Source of the DNA: Holophagaceae bacterium | GTDB taxonomy: Bacteria; Acidobacteriota; Holophagae; Holophagales; Holophagaceae | Length of the DNA: 6,233 nt | NCBI GenBank assembly: GCA_003538615.1 | Contig: DPRT01000118.1 | Coordinates: 1 to 6,233, forward strand | Reading direction: 5' to 3' | Shown here: piece after piece, positions 1-6,174 of the stretch | Numbering within the stretch: position 1 is the stretch's first letter | How the letters are laid out: each line of letters starts with the position of its first letter | Made by a program: the position numbers and the translations under genes | Notes under the pieces: model-generated | Told to the model about the DNA's origin: nothing | Database searches by the model: none | What the model saw: the letters and a program-made list of their open reading frames with translations, nothing else

Positions 1-27
1 AGCACTCGGCTCCGGTTTTCATTCGGT

Positions 28-104
<77 letters not shown>

Positions 105-114
105 GTAGATCTCG

Positions 115-142
115 AGTGTAGCAGGGATTGGGGAAGTGGCAA
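115..142 (-). promoter_or_regulatory. Sigma70-type promoter of tRNA-fMet
   Basis: On the minus strand a -35 box TTGCCA (137-142) and a -10 box TACACT (115-120) are separated by 16 bp. The -10 box is preceded by TGC, an extended -10 arrangement. The expected start point lies near 107-108, only a few bases before the mature tRNA 5' end at 104, so the RNase P leader would be very short. The position and match quality make this the best promoter in the window. It overlaps the upstream region of the divergent peptidase gene. Confidence 0.7.
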
Positions 143-163
143 GGACGCAGGCTGGATGAGTGT

Positions 164-172
164 TGGTATGCT
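164..172 (+). promoter_or_regulatory. Candidate extended -10 promoter for the M1 peptidase gene
   Basis: TGG followed directly by TATGCT (167-172) resembles an extended -10 element. No good -35 box lies 16-18 bp upstream. The predicted start near 179 would give a leader of about 18 bases containing the GGGAGG site, which agrees with translation from 197 and argues against the upstream TTG at 128. The assignment is inferred from motif and position only. Confidence 0.35.
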
Positions 173-185
173 CGACGGACGCTCT

Positions 186-191
186 GGGAGG
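186..191 (+). promoter_or_regulatory. Ribosome binding site deciding the M1 peptidase start
   Basis: GGGAGG lies 5 nt before the ATG at 197. The open frame extends upstream to a TTG at 128, but that codon has no comparable site. Starting there would also put 23 mostly polar residues in front of a normal signal peptide. This site therefore fixes the start at 197. Confidence 0.8.
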
Positions 192-196
192 ATCCG

Positions 197-2143
197 ATGG
201 TACGCCGCATGGTGGCTGCGCTGGTGCTGTTGGCGGCTGCCGGGCTGGCGGCGGGGCCCCGGACCTGGACGACGGAGAAGTGGTTCGAGAAGCCGAAATC
301 CCCGCGGATCGCCAACTACCGCATCGAGGCGACCCTGGATTTCGAGCACAAGACGCTGGAGGGGACGGAGACCCTCTCCTGGCGCAACACGGGCACGGCC
401 CCCACGCAGGAGCTGCCGCTGCACCTGTATCTCAATGCCTTCAAGGGGCCCCAGAGCCTCTTCGTGAAGGAAAGCGGCGGACGGCTGCGCAACGATCGGC
501 TGGACCGGCCTTCGGACGCTGCCTCCTGGGGCTACTGCCGCCTCATCAGCGCCCGGATGGAAGGGAAGGATCTCCAGGGGCACACCGGGGAGGATGAGAC
601 GGTCCATTGGCTGAGGCTGCCGCGGCCCGTTCCGCCAGGGGAGACCATCCAGATCGAGATCGCCTGGGAGAACCGCTATCCGAAGGTGTTCGCCCGCAGC
701 GGCTGGTCCGAGGACTTCCTGATGTCGGGCCAGTGGTTCCCCAAGGCGGGGGTCTACCAGGGTGACCGCTGGAACTGCCACGCCTATCACGCGAACACGG
801 AGTTCTTCGCGGATTTCGGCGTCTACGATGTGGCCCTGTCCCTGCCGAATGCGCTTGGGCTGGCCCACACGGGGACCCAGACCAACTTCGTGACGGAGAT
901 CGAGCCGGATCCCAAGCGCCCCCTGAACGTGATCTGGCGCCTTCACGCAGAGGATGTCCATGATTTCGCCTGGGCGGTGATGCCCCGGGAGAGCTGGCGC
1001 AAGCCCGCCATGATCGAGTACCGCGGCGTGCAGGTCTTCTACTACATCGACGACCGCACCCGCGGGAACTTCCAGCGCCAGCGCCGCGCCGTGGAGAACG
1101 CCCTCCGCTGGAGCGAGGAGTGGTATTTCAAGTATCCGTACCCGACGCTCACGGTCATCGATACGCCGAAGGGGGCCCGGGGGGCCGACGGCATGGAATA
1201 CCCGACCCTGATCACCGCCGGCTCGGTGGCGTTCGATCCGCTGCAGCAGCGCTTCGAGCCTGAGCTGGTGACGATCCATGAATACGGCCACCAGTTCTTC
1301 TACGGGATGCTGGCCAGCAACGAGGCCGAGGAGCCCTGGCTGGACGAGGGCTTCAACAGCTGGTTCACCCACAAGGCCATGGAGCGCAGCTACCACAGCC
1401 TGCTGGGGGGGCGGCGGTTCCAGGTGCCCACGGATTTCCTGGACTGGGCGGACTACTGGACGCTGCCCTCCGCCGATCCCCTCACGCGCTTCGGGTTCAG
1501 GACCATGAGCCTCCAGAGCTACTTCGTCACCAGCTACGGCAAGTCCACGCTGGTGCTGAACCAGCTTGAGGCCATGCTGGGCCGGCCCGTGATGGAGGAG
1601 GTGATGCGGACCTATGCCCAGGAGATGGCCTTCCGGCACCCGACGCGCCACGACTTCAGGCGCATCGCCGAGCGGGTCTCGGGCCGCGATCTCTCGGCCT
1701 TCTGGCGGGATTTCGTCGAGGGCACCGAGGTGCTCGACTACGCCATCCGGGGGGTGAAGGTCCGCGATGTCACGCAAGGCGGGTGGCTCTTCTCGGACAA
1801 GCCCCCGGTCTTCGCGGCCCCGCAGCCTGCGGCACCGGGCCGGGTGGGCTCCATCACCCTCGAGCGGAAGGGCGGCCTCAAGGTTCCGATCACGCTCTGG
1901 GTGCGGCTGGAGAACCGCGAGGAGCAGCGGCTCGTGTGGGACGGACAGGATCGCTGGATCACCTACGAGTTCAATTCCCCCGTGGCCGCGGCGGTGCTCG
2001 ATCCCGACGGCAACTACCCCATGCTCAAGGACCGGCTCCACGCCAGCTACACCCCGAGGCCCGTGAAGCGCGGCTTCTACTACTGGTCCCAGATGGTCTG
2101 GGGCGCTGTGGCCGGATGGCTGCAGGGATGCGGGATCGGCTAG
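197..2143 (+). CDS. Secreted M1-family zinc metallopeptidase (aminopeptidase-like)
   Basis: The predicted protein has 648 residues. The first 20 form a Sec-type signal peptide (Arg-Arg followed by a hydrophobic stretch rich in Ala, Leu and Val), so it probably works in the periplasm or outside the cell. An N-terminal beta-rich region (about 25-250) is followed by the gluzincin catalytic domain. The zinc motif HEYGH is at 361-365 and the third ligand, Glu384, lies 18 residues after it, exact M1 spacing. The substrate-binding motif reads GMEY (332-335) where classical members have GAMEN. Tyr447, in SYGKS 63 residues after Glu384, matches the catalytic tyrosine. Family members remove N-terminal residues from peptides using one zinc ion. 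The large C-terminal helical domain of 850-900 residue members is absent; instead there is a short tail of about 150 residues. The gene stands alone, divergent from the fMet tRNA and convergent with the next gene. The family call is secure; the substrate is unknown. Confidence 0.93.
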   Translation: MVRRMVAALVLLAAAGLAAGPRTWTTEKWFEKPKSPRIANYRIEATLDFEHKTLEGTETLSWRNTGTAPTQELPLHLYLNAFKGPQSLFVKESGGRLRNDRLDRPSDAASWGYCRLISARMEGKDLQGHTGEDETVHWLRLPRPVPPGETIQIEIAWENRYPKVFARSGWSEDFLMSGQWFPKAGVYQGDRWNCHAYHANTEFFADFGVYDVALSLPNALGLAHTGTQTNFVTEIEPDPKRPLNVIWRLHAEDVHDFAWAVMPRESWRKPAMIEYRGVQVFYYIDDRTRGNFQRQRRAVENALRWSEEWYFKYPYPTLTVIDTPKGARGADGMEYPTLITAGSVAFDPLQQRFEPELVTIHEYGHQFFYGMLASNEAEEPWLDEGFNSWFTHKAMERSYHSLLGGRRFQVPTDFLDWADYWTLPSADPLTRFGFRTMSLQSYFVTSYGKSTLVLNQLEAMLGRPVMEEVMRTYAQEMAFRHPTRHDFRRIAERVSGRDLSAFWRDFVEGTEVLDYAIRGVKVRDVTQGGWLFSDKPPVFAAPQPAAPGRVGSITLERKGGLKVPITLWVRLENREEQRLVWDGQDRWITYEFNSPVAAAVLDPDGNYPMLKDRLHASYTPRPVKRGFYYWSQMVWGAVAGWLQGCGIG

Positions 2144-2146
2144 GTT

Positions 2147-3106
2147 TCAGGGCCTCGCCGGCGCGGCGTCCCCCATGCGGACAGCCTTGATGTATCCCTG
2201 GCCATCCAGCTCGATGAGGATGGGGAACCAGGCCAGGCCCAGGTCCTCGAAGGCGGCGCGAGTCGGGACGTAGCGGGCGGTGCGGCCTTCAGCCTGAAGC
2301 CGGCTGGCCAGGGCGCGGGCCTCGTCCATCAGGCCGCTGGGCAGGTTCGCGCTGCGGTCGTCCAGGCCCGCGTGGAGGCTGGGGATGATCCAGGCCACCT
2401 CCGGCGGGAGCTCCGGCAGGGGCCCCTCCTCGGCGGGGAGGACCCACAGCCGGGCCGCGCCGAGTTGATCCAGGCGGACATCCTGGTAGTCCAGGGCCGG
2501 CAGGGTCCAGAGGCGCAGGACCGGCGAGGGACCGCCGAGCAGGCCGAAGAGCCGCTGGAACTGGGCCAGGATGGGATCCGCTGTCGCATCGGCGCGGGCC
2601 TTGAGCGAAGCGAACCGCGCTTCGTCCTGGTCCGCCAGGGCCCAGCACAGGGCATGGCGGAGGGCGTAGCCGCGGGTGAGGGCCGGGCCTTCCGCGAGCA
2701 GGCGGTCTTCCCAGATCCGCCGGAGGTCGGGGGTGAAGCGCCCTTCGCGCATCCGGGCCTTGCCCCACCGCCACAGGGCCAGGGCGGTGCCGGGCTGCTT
2801 AAGGGAGAGGGCGGCGAGGCGCCCCGCCAGGCGACCCTGCGGCTCCCTGAAGAGGGCCCGTAGGGCCTCCGCCTCCCGGTGGGCGGGACCGGGCGGGAAG
2901 GGGTTCGCCAGCCCCTGCTGGAGATCAGAGGTGGCGGCGGCCCGCAGCCAGCGGAAAGCCGGGGTGCCGGATCCCCTGGGGGCCGCAGGCAGGGGGAGGC
3001 CCCAGTCGTAGGCCTCCAGCAGCCGGTCCGCCAGTTCGGCGGCCGTGGGCGGAGCGGGCCGGGTCTCGGCGGGAGGCGTGGGCGGCAGAGCGGTGAGTGG
3101 GAGCAT
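2147..3106 (-). CDS. Protein with helical N-terminal region and cysteine-less TlpA/thioredoxin-like C-terminal domain
   Basis: The predicted protein has 319 residues. Residues 1-20 are proline-rich and do not form a signal peptide, so it is probably cytoplasmic. Residues 21-190 look alpha-helical and I do not recognise them. From about 196 to 312 the sequence follows the TlpA/AhpC-like pattern: the lead-in LRLWTLPALDYQDVRLDQL (197-215), a beta strand LWVL (220-223), then EGPL (227-230) where CGPC would be. A helix at 259-273 follows, then WFPILIELDGQG (293-304), which resembles the cis-proline strand and acidic-glycine turn of these proteins. The only cysteine is Cys154, outside this domain, so thiol-disulfide chemistry there is excluded. 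The ATG at 3106 has AAGGA 6 nt upstream and an in-frame TGA further upstream, which settles the start. The stop lies 3 nt from that of the convergent peptidase. A scaffolding or binding role is inference; the fold comparison was by eye. Confidence 0.8.
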   Translation of the reverse strand: MLPLTALPPTPPAETRPAPPTAAELADRLLEAYDWGLPLPAAPRGSGTPAFRWLRAAATSDLQQGLANPFPPGPAHREAEALRALFREPQGRLAGRLAALSLKQPGTALALWRWGKARMREGRFTPDLRRIWEDRLLAEGPALTRGYALRHALCWALADQDEARFASLKARADATADPILAQFQRLFGLLGGPSPVLRLWTLPALDYQDVRLDQLGAARLWVLPAEEGPLPELPPEVAWIIPSLHAGLDDRSANLPSGLMDEARALASRLQAEGRTARYVPTRAAFEDLGLAWFPILIELDGQGYIKAVRMGDAAPARP

Positions 3107-3112
3107 GGAGCT

Positions 3113-3117
3113 TCCTT
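3113..3117 (-). promoter_or_regulatory. Ribosome binding site of the TlpA-like gene
   Basis: AAGGA on the minus strand sits 6 nt before the ATG at 3106. The frame is closed by a TGA upstream (3134-3136), so no longer form is possible from an in-frame start beyond that point. Confidence 0.7.
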
Positions 3118-3119
3118 GG

Positions 3120-3128
3120 TGGCAGAAT
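3120..3128 (+). promoter_or_regulatory. Candidate extended -10 promoter for pyrF
   Basis: TGG followed by CAGAAT (3123-3128) matches the extended -10 pattern, with 4 of 6 consensus bases in the hexamer and no good -35. A start near 3135 would leave a leader of about 20 bases containing GGGAG before the TTG start codon. It lies inside the 49-bp divergent gap, next to the ribosome binding site of the opposite gene. The evidence is weak. Confidence 0.3.
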
Positions 3129-3138
3129 GATCCTCCGC

Positions 3139-3144
3139 ATCATA
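3139..3144 (-). promoter_or_regulatory. Candidate -10 box for the TlpA-like gene
   Basis: TATGAT on the minus strand matches 5 of 6 bases of TATAAT and would give a start near 3132, with a leader of about 26 bases that includes AAGGA. No good -35 box is found 16-18 bp upstream, so this remains a candidate only. Confidence 0.33.
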
Positions 3145-3145
3145 C

Positions 3146-3150
3146 GGGAG
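3146..3150 (+). promoter_or_regulatory. Ribosome binding site deciding the pyrF TTG start
   Basis: GGGAG lies 5 nt before the TTG at 3156. The in-frame ATG at 3105 is the alternative, but it overlaps the start codon of the opposite gene and has its purine stretch only about 2 nt away. It would also add 17 residues that PyrF proteins do not have. Confidence 0.7.
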
Positions 3151-3155
3151 TCGCC

Positions 3156-3881
3156 TTGAGCCCAGCCCCTTCAAACCTCACGCCCCGGGAGCGCCTCGTG
3201 GTGGCCCTGGATCTGCCCACGGCCCGGGAGGCCCTGGCCATGGCCGAGCGGCTCTCCGGCCGGGTGGGCATGCTCAAGGTGGGGCTGGAATTGTTCTGTG
3301 CGGAGGGCCCCGCCTTCGTGAAGGAGCTCCAGGCCCGGGTGCCGGTCTTCCTGGATCTGAAGCTCCACGACATTCCCACCACCGTGCGCCGGGCCCTGGA
3401 ATCTCTGCTGAAGCTGGATCCGCGCCTCATCAATGTCCATGCCCAGGGCGGCCCCGCCATGCTGGAGGCGGCGGTGGAGGCCGTGCGCGCCCATCGCACC
3501 GCGGGGGGGCGCACCGAACTGCTGGCCGTGACCGTATTGACCAGCCTGGACCGGGAGGCCCTGGCGGCCCTGGGCCATGCGGGGCGGCCCGAGGATCTGG
3601 CCCTGGCCTACGCCAAGCTGGCCCACCGGGCGGGCTGCGCGGGTGTGGTGTGCTCGGCCTGGGAGGCCGCGGCCATCCGCGAGGCCTGCGGCGAGAGCTT
3701 CCACCGCCTCACGCCGGGCATCCGGCCCGCGGGCGCCGCCACCCAGGACCAGGCCCGGGTGATGACCCCGGCCCAGGCCTTGAAGCAGGGCTCGACGTGG
3801 CTGGTGGTGGGGCGGCCCATCACCCACGCGGCGGATCCCGCCGCGGCTGCCGAGGCCATCGTGGCTGAGATGGAAGCCTGA
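3156..3881 (+). CDS. pyrF: Orotidine 5'-phosphate decarboxylase
   Basis: PyrF catalyses the last step of UMP synthesis, converting orotidine 5'-phosphate to UMP and CO2 in the cytoplasm without a cofactor. The predicted protein has 241 residues, normal for the short bacterial (group I) enzyme, and forms a TIM barrel. The key residues are all visible: Asp19 in VVALDLPT, Lys41 in LKVG, and the catalytic run Asp67-x-Lys69-x-x-Asp72 in FLDLKLHDIPTT. The phosphate-gripping loops TPGIRP (186-191) and GRPIT (219-223) are also present. The TTG start at 3156 is preferred because GGGAG lies 5 nt before it and the protein length then fits the family. The downstream gene overlaps its stop codon by one base, so the two are probably cotranscribed. 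No other pyrimidine gene is present in the window. The assignment is firm; only the exact start is open. Confidence 0.97.
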   Translation: MSPAPSNLTPRERLVVALDLPTAREALAMAERLSGRVGMLKVGLELFCAEGPAFVKELQARVPVFLDLKLHDIPTTVRRALESLLKLDPRLINVHAQGGPAMLEAAVEAVRAHRTAGGRTELLAVTVLTSLDREALAALGHAGRPEDLALAYAKLAHRAGCAGVVCSAWEAAAIREACGESFHRLTPGIRPAGAATQDQARVMTPAQALKQGSTWLVVGRPITHAADPAAAAEAIVAEMEA

Positions 3882-4423
3882 TGAGCGCAGGCTCACCCCT
3901 CGTCTTCCGGCCCTCCTTCGCCCAGCGCGGCATGGCCGTCCTGCTCTTCGCGGGCTCCTGGCTGGTGGGGGTCCGCGCCCTGGCGCAGATCCTGGAGCGC
4001 CTGCCCATCCTGCGCGCCTCCCTGAAGGTGGCCGCGGCCGCCAGCGAGCCCACCTGGTCCTACTGGGTGGCCATCGTCGCCGCCATCGGCGCCGTGGTGA
4101 TGGGCGGCCTGCTCCTCATTGGCACGCTGGTCTGCGTGTTGATGGTGGAAGGCACCCAGGTGCTGGTGGATGAGCTGGGCCTGTCCGTGGAGCACAATGC
4201 CCTGCCGGCGCCCCTGGCCCGCAAGCTGGGCGCCGGGCGCCTGCTCTGGAAGCGGATTTCCCGCCTGGAGCGGTCCGGCCCCTTCTTCGTCCTCCGCGGT
4301 GGCGGCGATCCGGGGCAGAGCGGCCCGAAGGATCCGGTCCTCCGCTTCCTCATGGTGGACGAGCTGGAGCGGCTGGTGCTCACCATCATGGAGCGCAGCC
4401 CCAACCTGAAGCACGGGGATTGA
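3881..4423 (+). CDS. Two-helix membrane protein with possible PH-like cytoplasmic domain, unrecognised
   Basis: I do not recognise this 180-residue protein. It begins in a TGATG junction, sharing one base with the pyrF stop codon, which suggests translational coupling; only a weak GGAAG lies 4 nt before the ATG. Two hydrophobic segments are clear, at about 18-38 and about 62-89, separated by a stretch with several charged residues. The polar C-terminal half (92-170) has the rhythm VDELGLSVEH, then LLWKRISRLER, then FFVLRGG. This is reminiscent of bacterial PH-like (YdbS-type) domains, where a strand-rich region following a membrane hairpin has an xxWxxIxxLE pattern. That comparison was made by eye and is weak. 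No catalytic motif is visible. The protein is probably in the inner membrane with its C-terminal half in the cytoplasm. A link to pyrimidine synthesis rests on position alone. The stop codon lies 6 nt from that of the convergent radical SAM gene. Confidence 0.8.
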   Translation: MSAGSPLVFRPSFAQRGMAVLLFAGSWLVGVRALAQILERLPILRASLKVAAAASEPTWSYWVAIVAAIGAVVMGGLLLIGTLVCVLMVEGTQVLVDELGLSVEHNALPAPLARKLGAGRLLWKRISRLERSGPFFVLRGGGDPGQSGPKDPVLRFLMVDELERLVLTIMERSPNLKHGD

Positions 4424-4429
4424 CTCCGC

Positions 4430-6097
4430 CTACATCTTTGGCCGGCTGAGGTAGGCCTCGGCGCCTTTCATCTCGGCCGTGGGGCCGTGGGCGGGCTTCT
4501 TCGGGCGCGTCCCTCTATGAGCATCGGTCTGTTTCAGGCCCCACAGGGCGGCCAGCTCCGTGGCTTCGGGGTTGCCGGGGGCGAGGGCCAGCACCTCGGC
4601 CAGGTCGGCGCGGGCCTTGTCCACCTGCCCGAGCTTCTCCCGCAGCAGGGCCCGCTTCATGAAGCCCCAGGGGTTGGCGGGTTCCTTCGCGATGATCTCG
4701 GCGTATTCCGCTTCAGCTTCAAGGAAGCGGCCCTCCTCTTCGGCGGCCTCGCCGCAGAGCAGGTTGGTGATGGCGCAGAAGCCCAGCCACGCCTTCTGCT
4801 CGGCGAACTCGGCGGGCGTGAAGCGGGACTTGGCCTTGGCCTGCTGACTCACCCGGTCGATGTGGCGCAGGGCCTTTTCCGTGTGGCCGTCCACCCGGGC
4901 GAAGATCTCCGCATCGCCGCTGGCCCGGTAGAAGTCCTTCTGGATGCGGCCCTCGGCGCGGTACTGATCGAACATGCGGGTGCCCGGGTACAGGGCCAGG
5001 GGGCTGATCTGGCAGTCCTGGGGCCGGGTGTCGCGGATGAAGGCGGCGGTCTCCTCCACATCGGCCCAGGTCTCGCCGGGGATGCCGGTGATGAGGTAGA
5101 TGCCCAGGTTCATGCCCACCTTGCGCACCAGGCCAAGGGCGCGGCGGGCATGGCGCAGGTTGGTGCCCTTGTCCAGCAGCTGCAGCACGCGCTCGCTGCC
5201 GTGCTCCACGCCGAACTGCATGAACTCGCAGCCCGCCCGCTTCATGGCCACCAGGCGGTCCTCGTCCACCAGGTTCACGCGGCTCTGGCAGTTCCAGAGG
5301 GGATGCAGGCCGCTCTCCTGGATGCCCTTCATCAGGGTCAGCACCCGGTCCCGGTTGGCCGTGAAGGTATCGTCCCGGAAGCTGAAGTAGGTGAGGCCGT
5401 GCTGCTCGCGGAGCAGGCGCATCTCCCGCAGTACCGAGGGGGCGCTGCGGAAGCGGATGGAGGTGCCCCAGAACTCGGGCGTGTTGCAGAAGTTGCAAGT
5501 GGCCGGGCAGCCCCGGCTGGTGCTGAGGTAGGCCAGCTGGCCCACGTCGTTGAGAAAGTCCGCCTCCAGGTGCTCGGCGGGGATGCCGATGGCATCCAGG
5601 TCTTCCAGGGGGGCCTGGGGCAGGGTGCGGCCCTCGCGGAGGATGAGGCCCGGCGTCCGCTTCCACAGGTCGGATCCCGGGGCCGTCTTCAGCCGCTCGG
5701 CGATCCCCAGCAGCACCGCTTCGCCCTCGCCCTGCACGATGCCATCCAGGGCGGGGCAGTCCTCGAAGACCTCGTCGGCCAGGTGGGTGGGGTGGGGGCC
5801 GCCGGCCAGCAGGATGGCGCCGGGGCAGGCCTCCCGGGCCCAGGCCAGCAACTCGCAGGACCGCTTGCGGTTGAAGGTGAACATGGAGACGCCCATCACC
5901 GAAGGGTTCTGGGCCTTCAGGTAGGTCTGGACCTCCTTCCGGCCCTTGCCGCTGAGGTTGGCCACCCGGCAGGGGAAGGCCCGGGACTTGAGCATGGCCT
6001 GCAGGTAGCCGAGACCGATGGGCAGGAAGGTCATCCATTCGTCCCCGAAACCGCTGCGGGGAGCGCTGTAGGCGAGCAGGGTGCGGGGAGGGGTCAT
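4430..6097 (-). CDS. B12-binding-domain radical SAM protein with C-terminal TPR-like repeats
   Basis: The predicted protein has 555 residues. Residues 1-135 resemble the cobalamin-binding domain found in front of many radical SAM enzymes, with the typical LPIGLGYLQAML (25-36), GGPHPT (99-104) and GEGE (123-126). The DxHxxG cobalt-ligating motif is absent, as in many members of this class. The radical SAM core (about 185-400) has the 4Fe-4S motif CPATCNFC (Cys197, Cys201, Cys204), FRDDTFT (240-246), FGVEHGSERVL (295-305) and TGIPGET (337-343). Such enzymes cleave S-adenosylmethionine to a 5'-deoxyadenosyl radical, or use cobalamin for methyl transfer, in the cytoplasm. Residues about 447-515 look like two TPR units, with EAEAEYAEIIAKEPANPWG and KARADLAEVLALAPGNPEA as the repeated ends, suggesting a protein partner. 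A basic tail follows. The ATG at 6097 has no strong ribosome binding site, but the N-terminus from there fits the family. The substrate cannot be told from the sequence. Confidence 0.92.
   Translation of the reverse strand: MTPPRTLLAYSAPRSGFGDEWMTFLPIGLGYLQAMLKSRAFPCRVANLSGKGRKEVQTYLKAQNPSVMGVSMFTFNRKRSCELLAWAREACPGAILLAGGPHPTHLADEVFEDCPALDGIVQGEGEAVLLGIAERLKTAPGSDLWKRTPGLILREGRTLPQAPLEDLDAIGIPAEHLEADFLNDVGQLAYLSTSRGCPATCNFCNTPEFWGTSIRFRSAPSVLREMRLLREQHGLTYFSFRDDTFTANRDRVLTLMKGIQESGLHPLWNCQSRVNLVDEDRLVAMKRAGCEFMQFGVEHGSERVLQLLDKGTNLRHARRALGLVRKVGMNLGIYLITGIPGETWADVEETAAFIRDTRPQDCQISPLALYPGTRMFDQYRAEGRIQKDFYRASGDAEIFARVDGHTEKALRHIDRVSQQAKAKSRFTPAEFAEQKAWLGFCAITNLLCGEAAEEEGRFLEAEAEYAEIIAKEPANPWGFMKRALLREKLGQVDKARADLAEVLALAPGNPEATELAALWGLKQTDAHRGTRPKKPAHGPTAEMKGAEAYLSRPKM
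4445..4462 (+). terminator. Weak stem-loop downstream of the pyrF pair
   Basis: GCTGAGG (4445-4451) can pair with CCTCGGC (4456-4462) around a TAGG loop, a 7-bp stem with one T-G pair, 21 nt after the stop at 4423. Only TTT follows, at 4465-4467, so this is a poor intrinsic terminator. It also lies within the last codons of the convergent gene and may be chance in GC-rich DNA. Confidence 0.22.
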
Positions 6098-6115
6098 GGG
6101 GTCCGAAAGCAGAGC

Positions 6116-6144
6116 TTTCCAGTGTAGGGAACGGAATCCATGAT
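6116..6144 (+). promoter_or_regulatory. Candidate promoter for the gene starting at 6175
   Basis: TTTCCA (6116-6121) and CATGAT (6139-6144) are 17 bp apart and together match 8 of 12 sigma70 consensus bases. A start near 6151 would place GGAGG inside a leader of about 24 bases. The match is modest and based on motif and spacing only. Confidence 0.3.
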
Positions 6145-6149
6145 GGAAG
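6121..6149 (-). promoter_or_regulatory. Candidate promoter for the radical SAM gene
   Basis: On the minus strand the -10 box TACACT (6121-6126) is the same hexamer used by the fMet promoter. The sequence 17 bp upstream is CTTCCA (6144-6149), matching 3 of 6 -35 bases. The expected start near 6114 would leave about 17 bases before the ATG at 6097. It overlaps the candidate promoter of the divergent gene. Confidence 0.35.
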
Positions 6150-6165
6150 CAGGCATTCCAACCAC

Positions 6166-6170
6166 GGAGG
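6166..6170 (+). promoter_or_regulatory. Ribosome binding site of the gene at the right edge
   Basis: GGAGG, followed by AAAC, lies 4 nt before a TTG codon that opens a frame to the window end. The strength and spacing of this site are the main reason to believe that a gene starts here. Confidence 0.55.
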
Positions 6171-6174
6171 AAAC

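Noticed and set aside
1..27. Possible tRNA terminator or further tRNA at the left edge
   Set aside because: No complete hairpin or T-run and no tRNA features are visible in these 27 bases; the edge cuts any longer structure.
128..196. Upstream TTG extension of the M1 peptidase
   Set aside because: The extension would put 23 polar residues before the signal peptide, has no ribosome binding site and overlaps the tRNA promoter region.
2156..2168. Short GC hairpin after the peptidase stop as a terminator
   Set aside because: The stem is 5 bp with a 3-base loop, has no T-run, and lies in the 3' coding end of the opposite gene.
2372..2863. A plus-strand open frame inside the TlpA-like gene
   Set aside because: It has low-complexity Gly/Glu/Arg/Gln composition, no ribosome binding site and lies wholly within a better-supported gene on the opposite strand.
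3045..3155. N-terminal extension of pyrF to 3045 or to the ATG at 3105
   Set aside because: It overlaps the start of the divergent gene, has a poor ribosome binding site and would add 17 or more residues not seen in PyrF proteins.
4487..6127. A 546-codon open frame on the plus strand opposite the radical SAM gene
   Set aside because: It is antisense to a gene with clear radical SAM motifs. The translation is a low-complexity mix of Gly, Ala, Leu, Val and Gln with no domain, as expected when the complementary strand of GC-rich coding DNA lacks stops.
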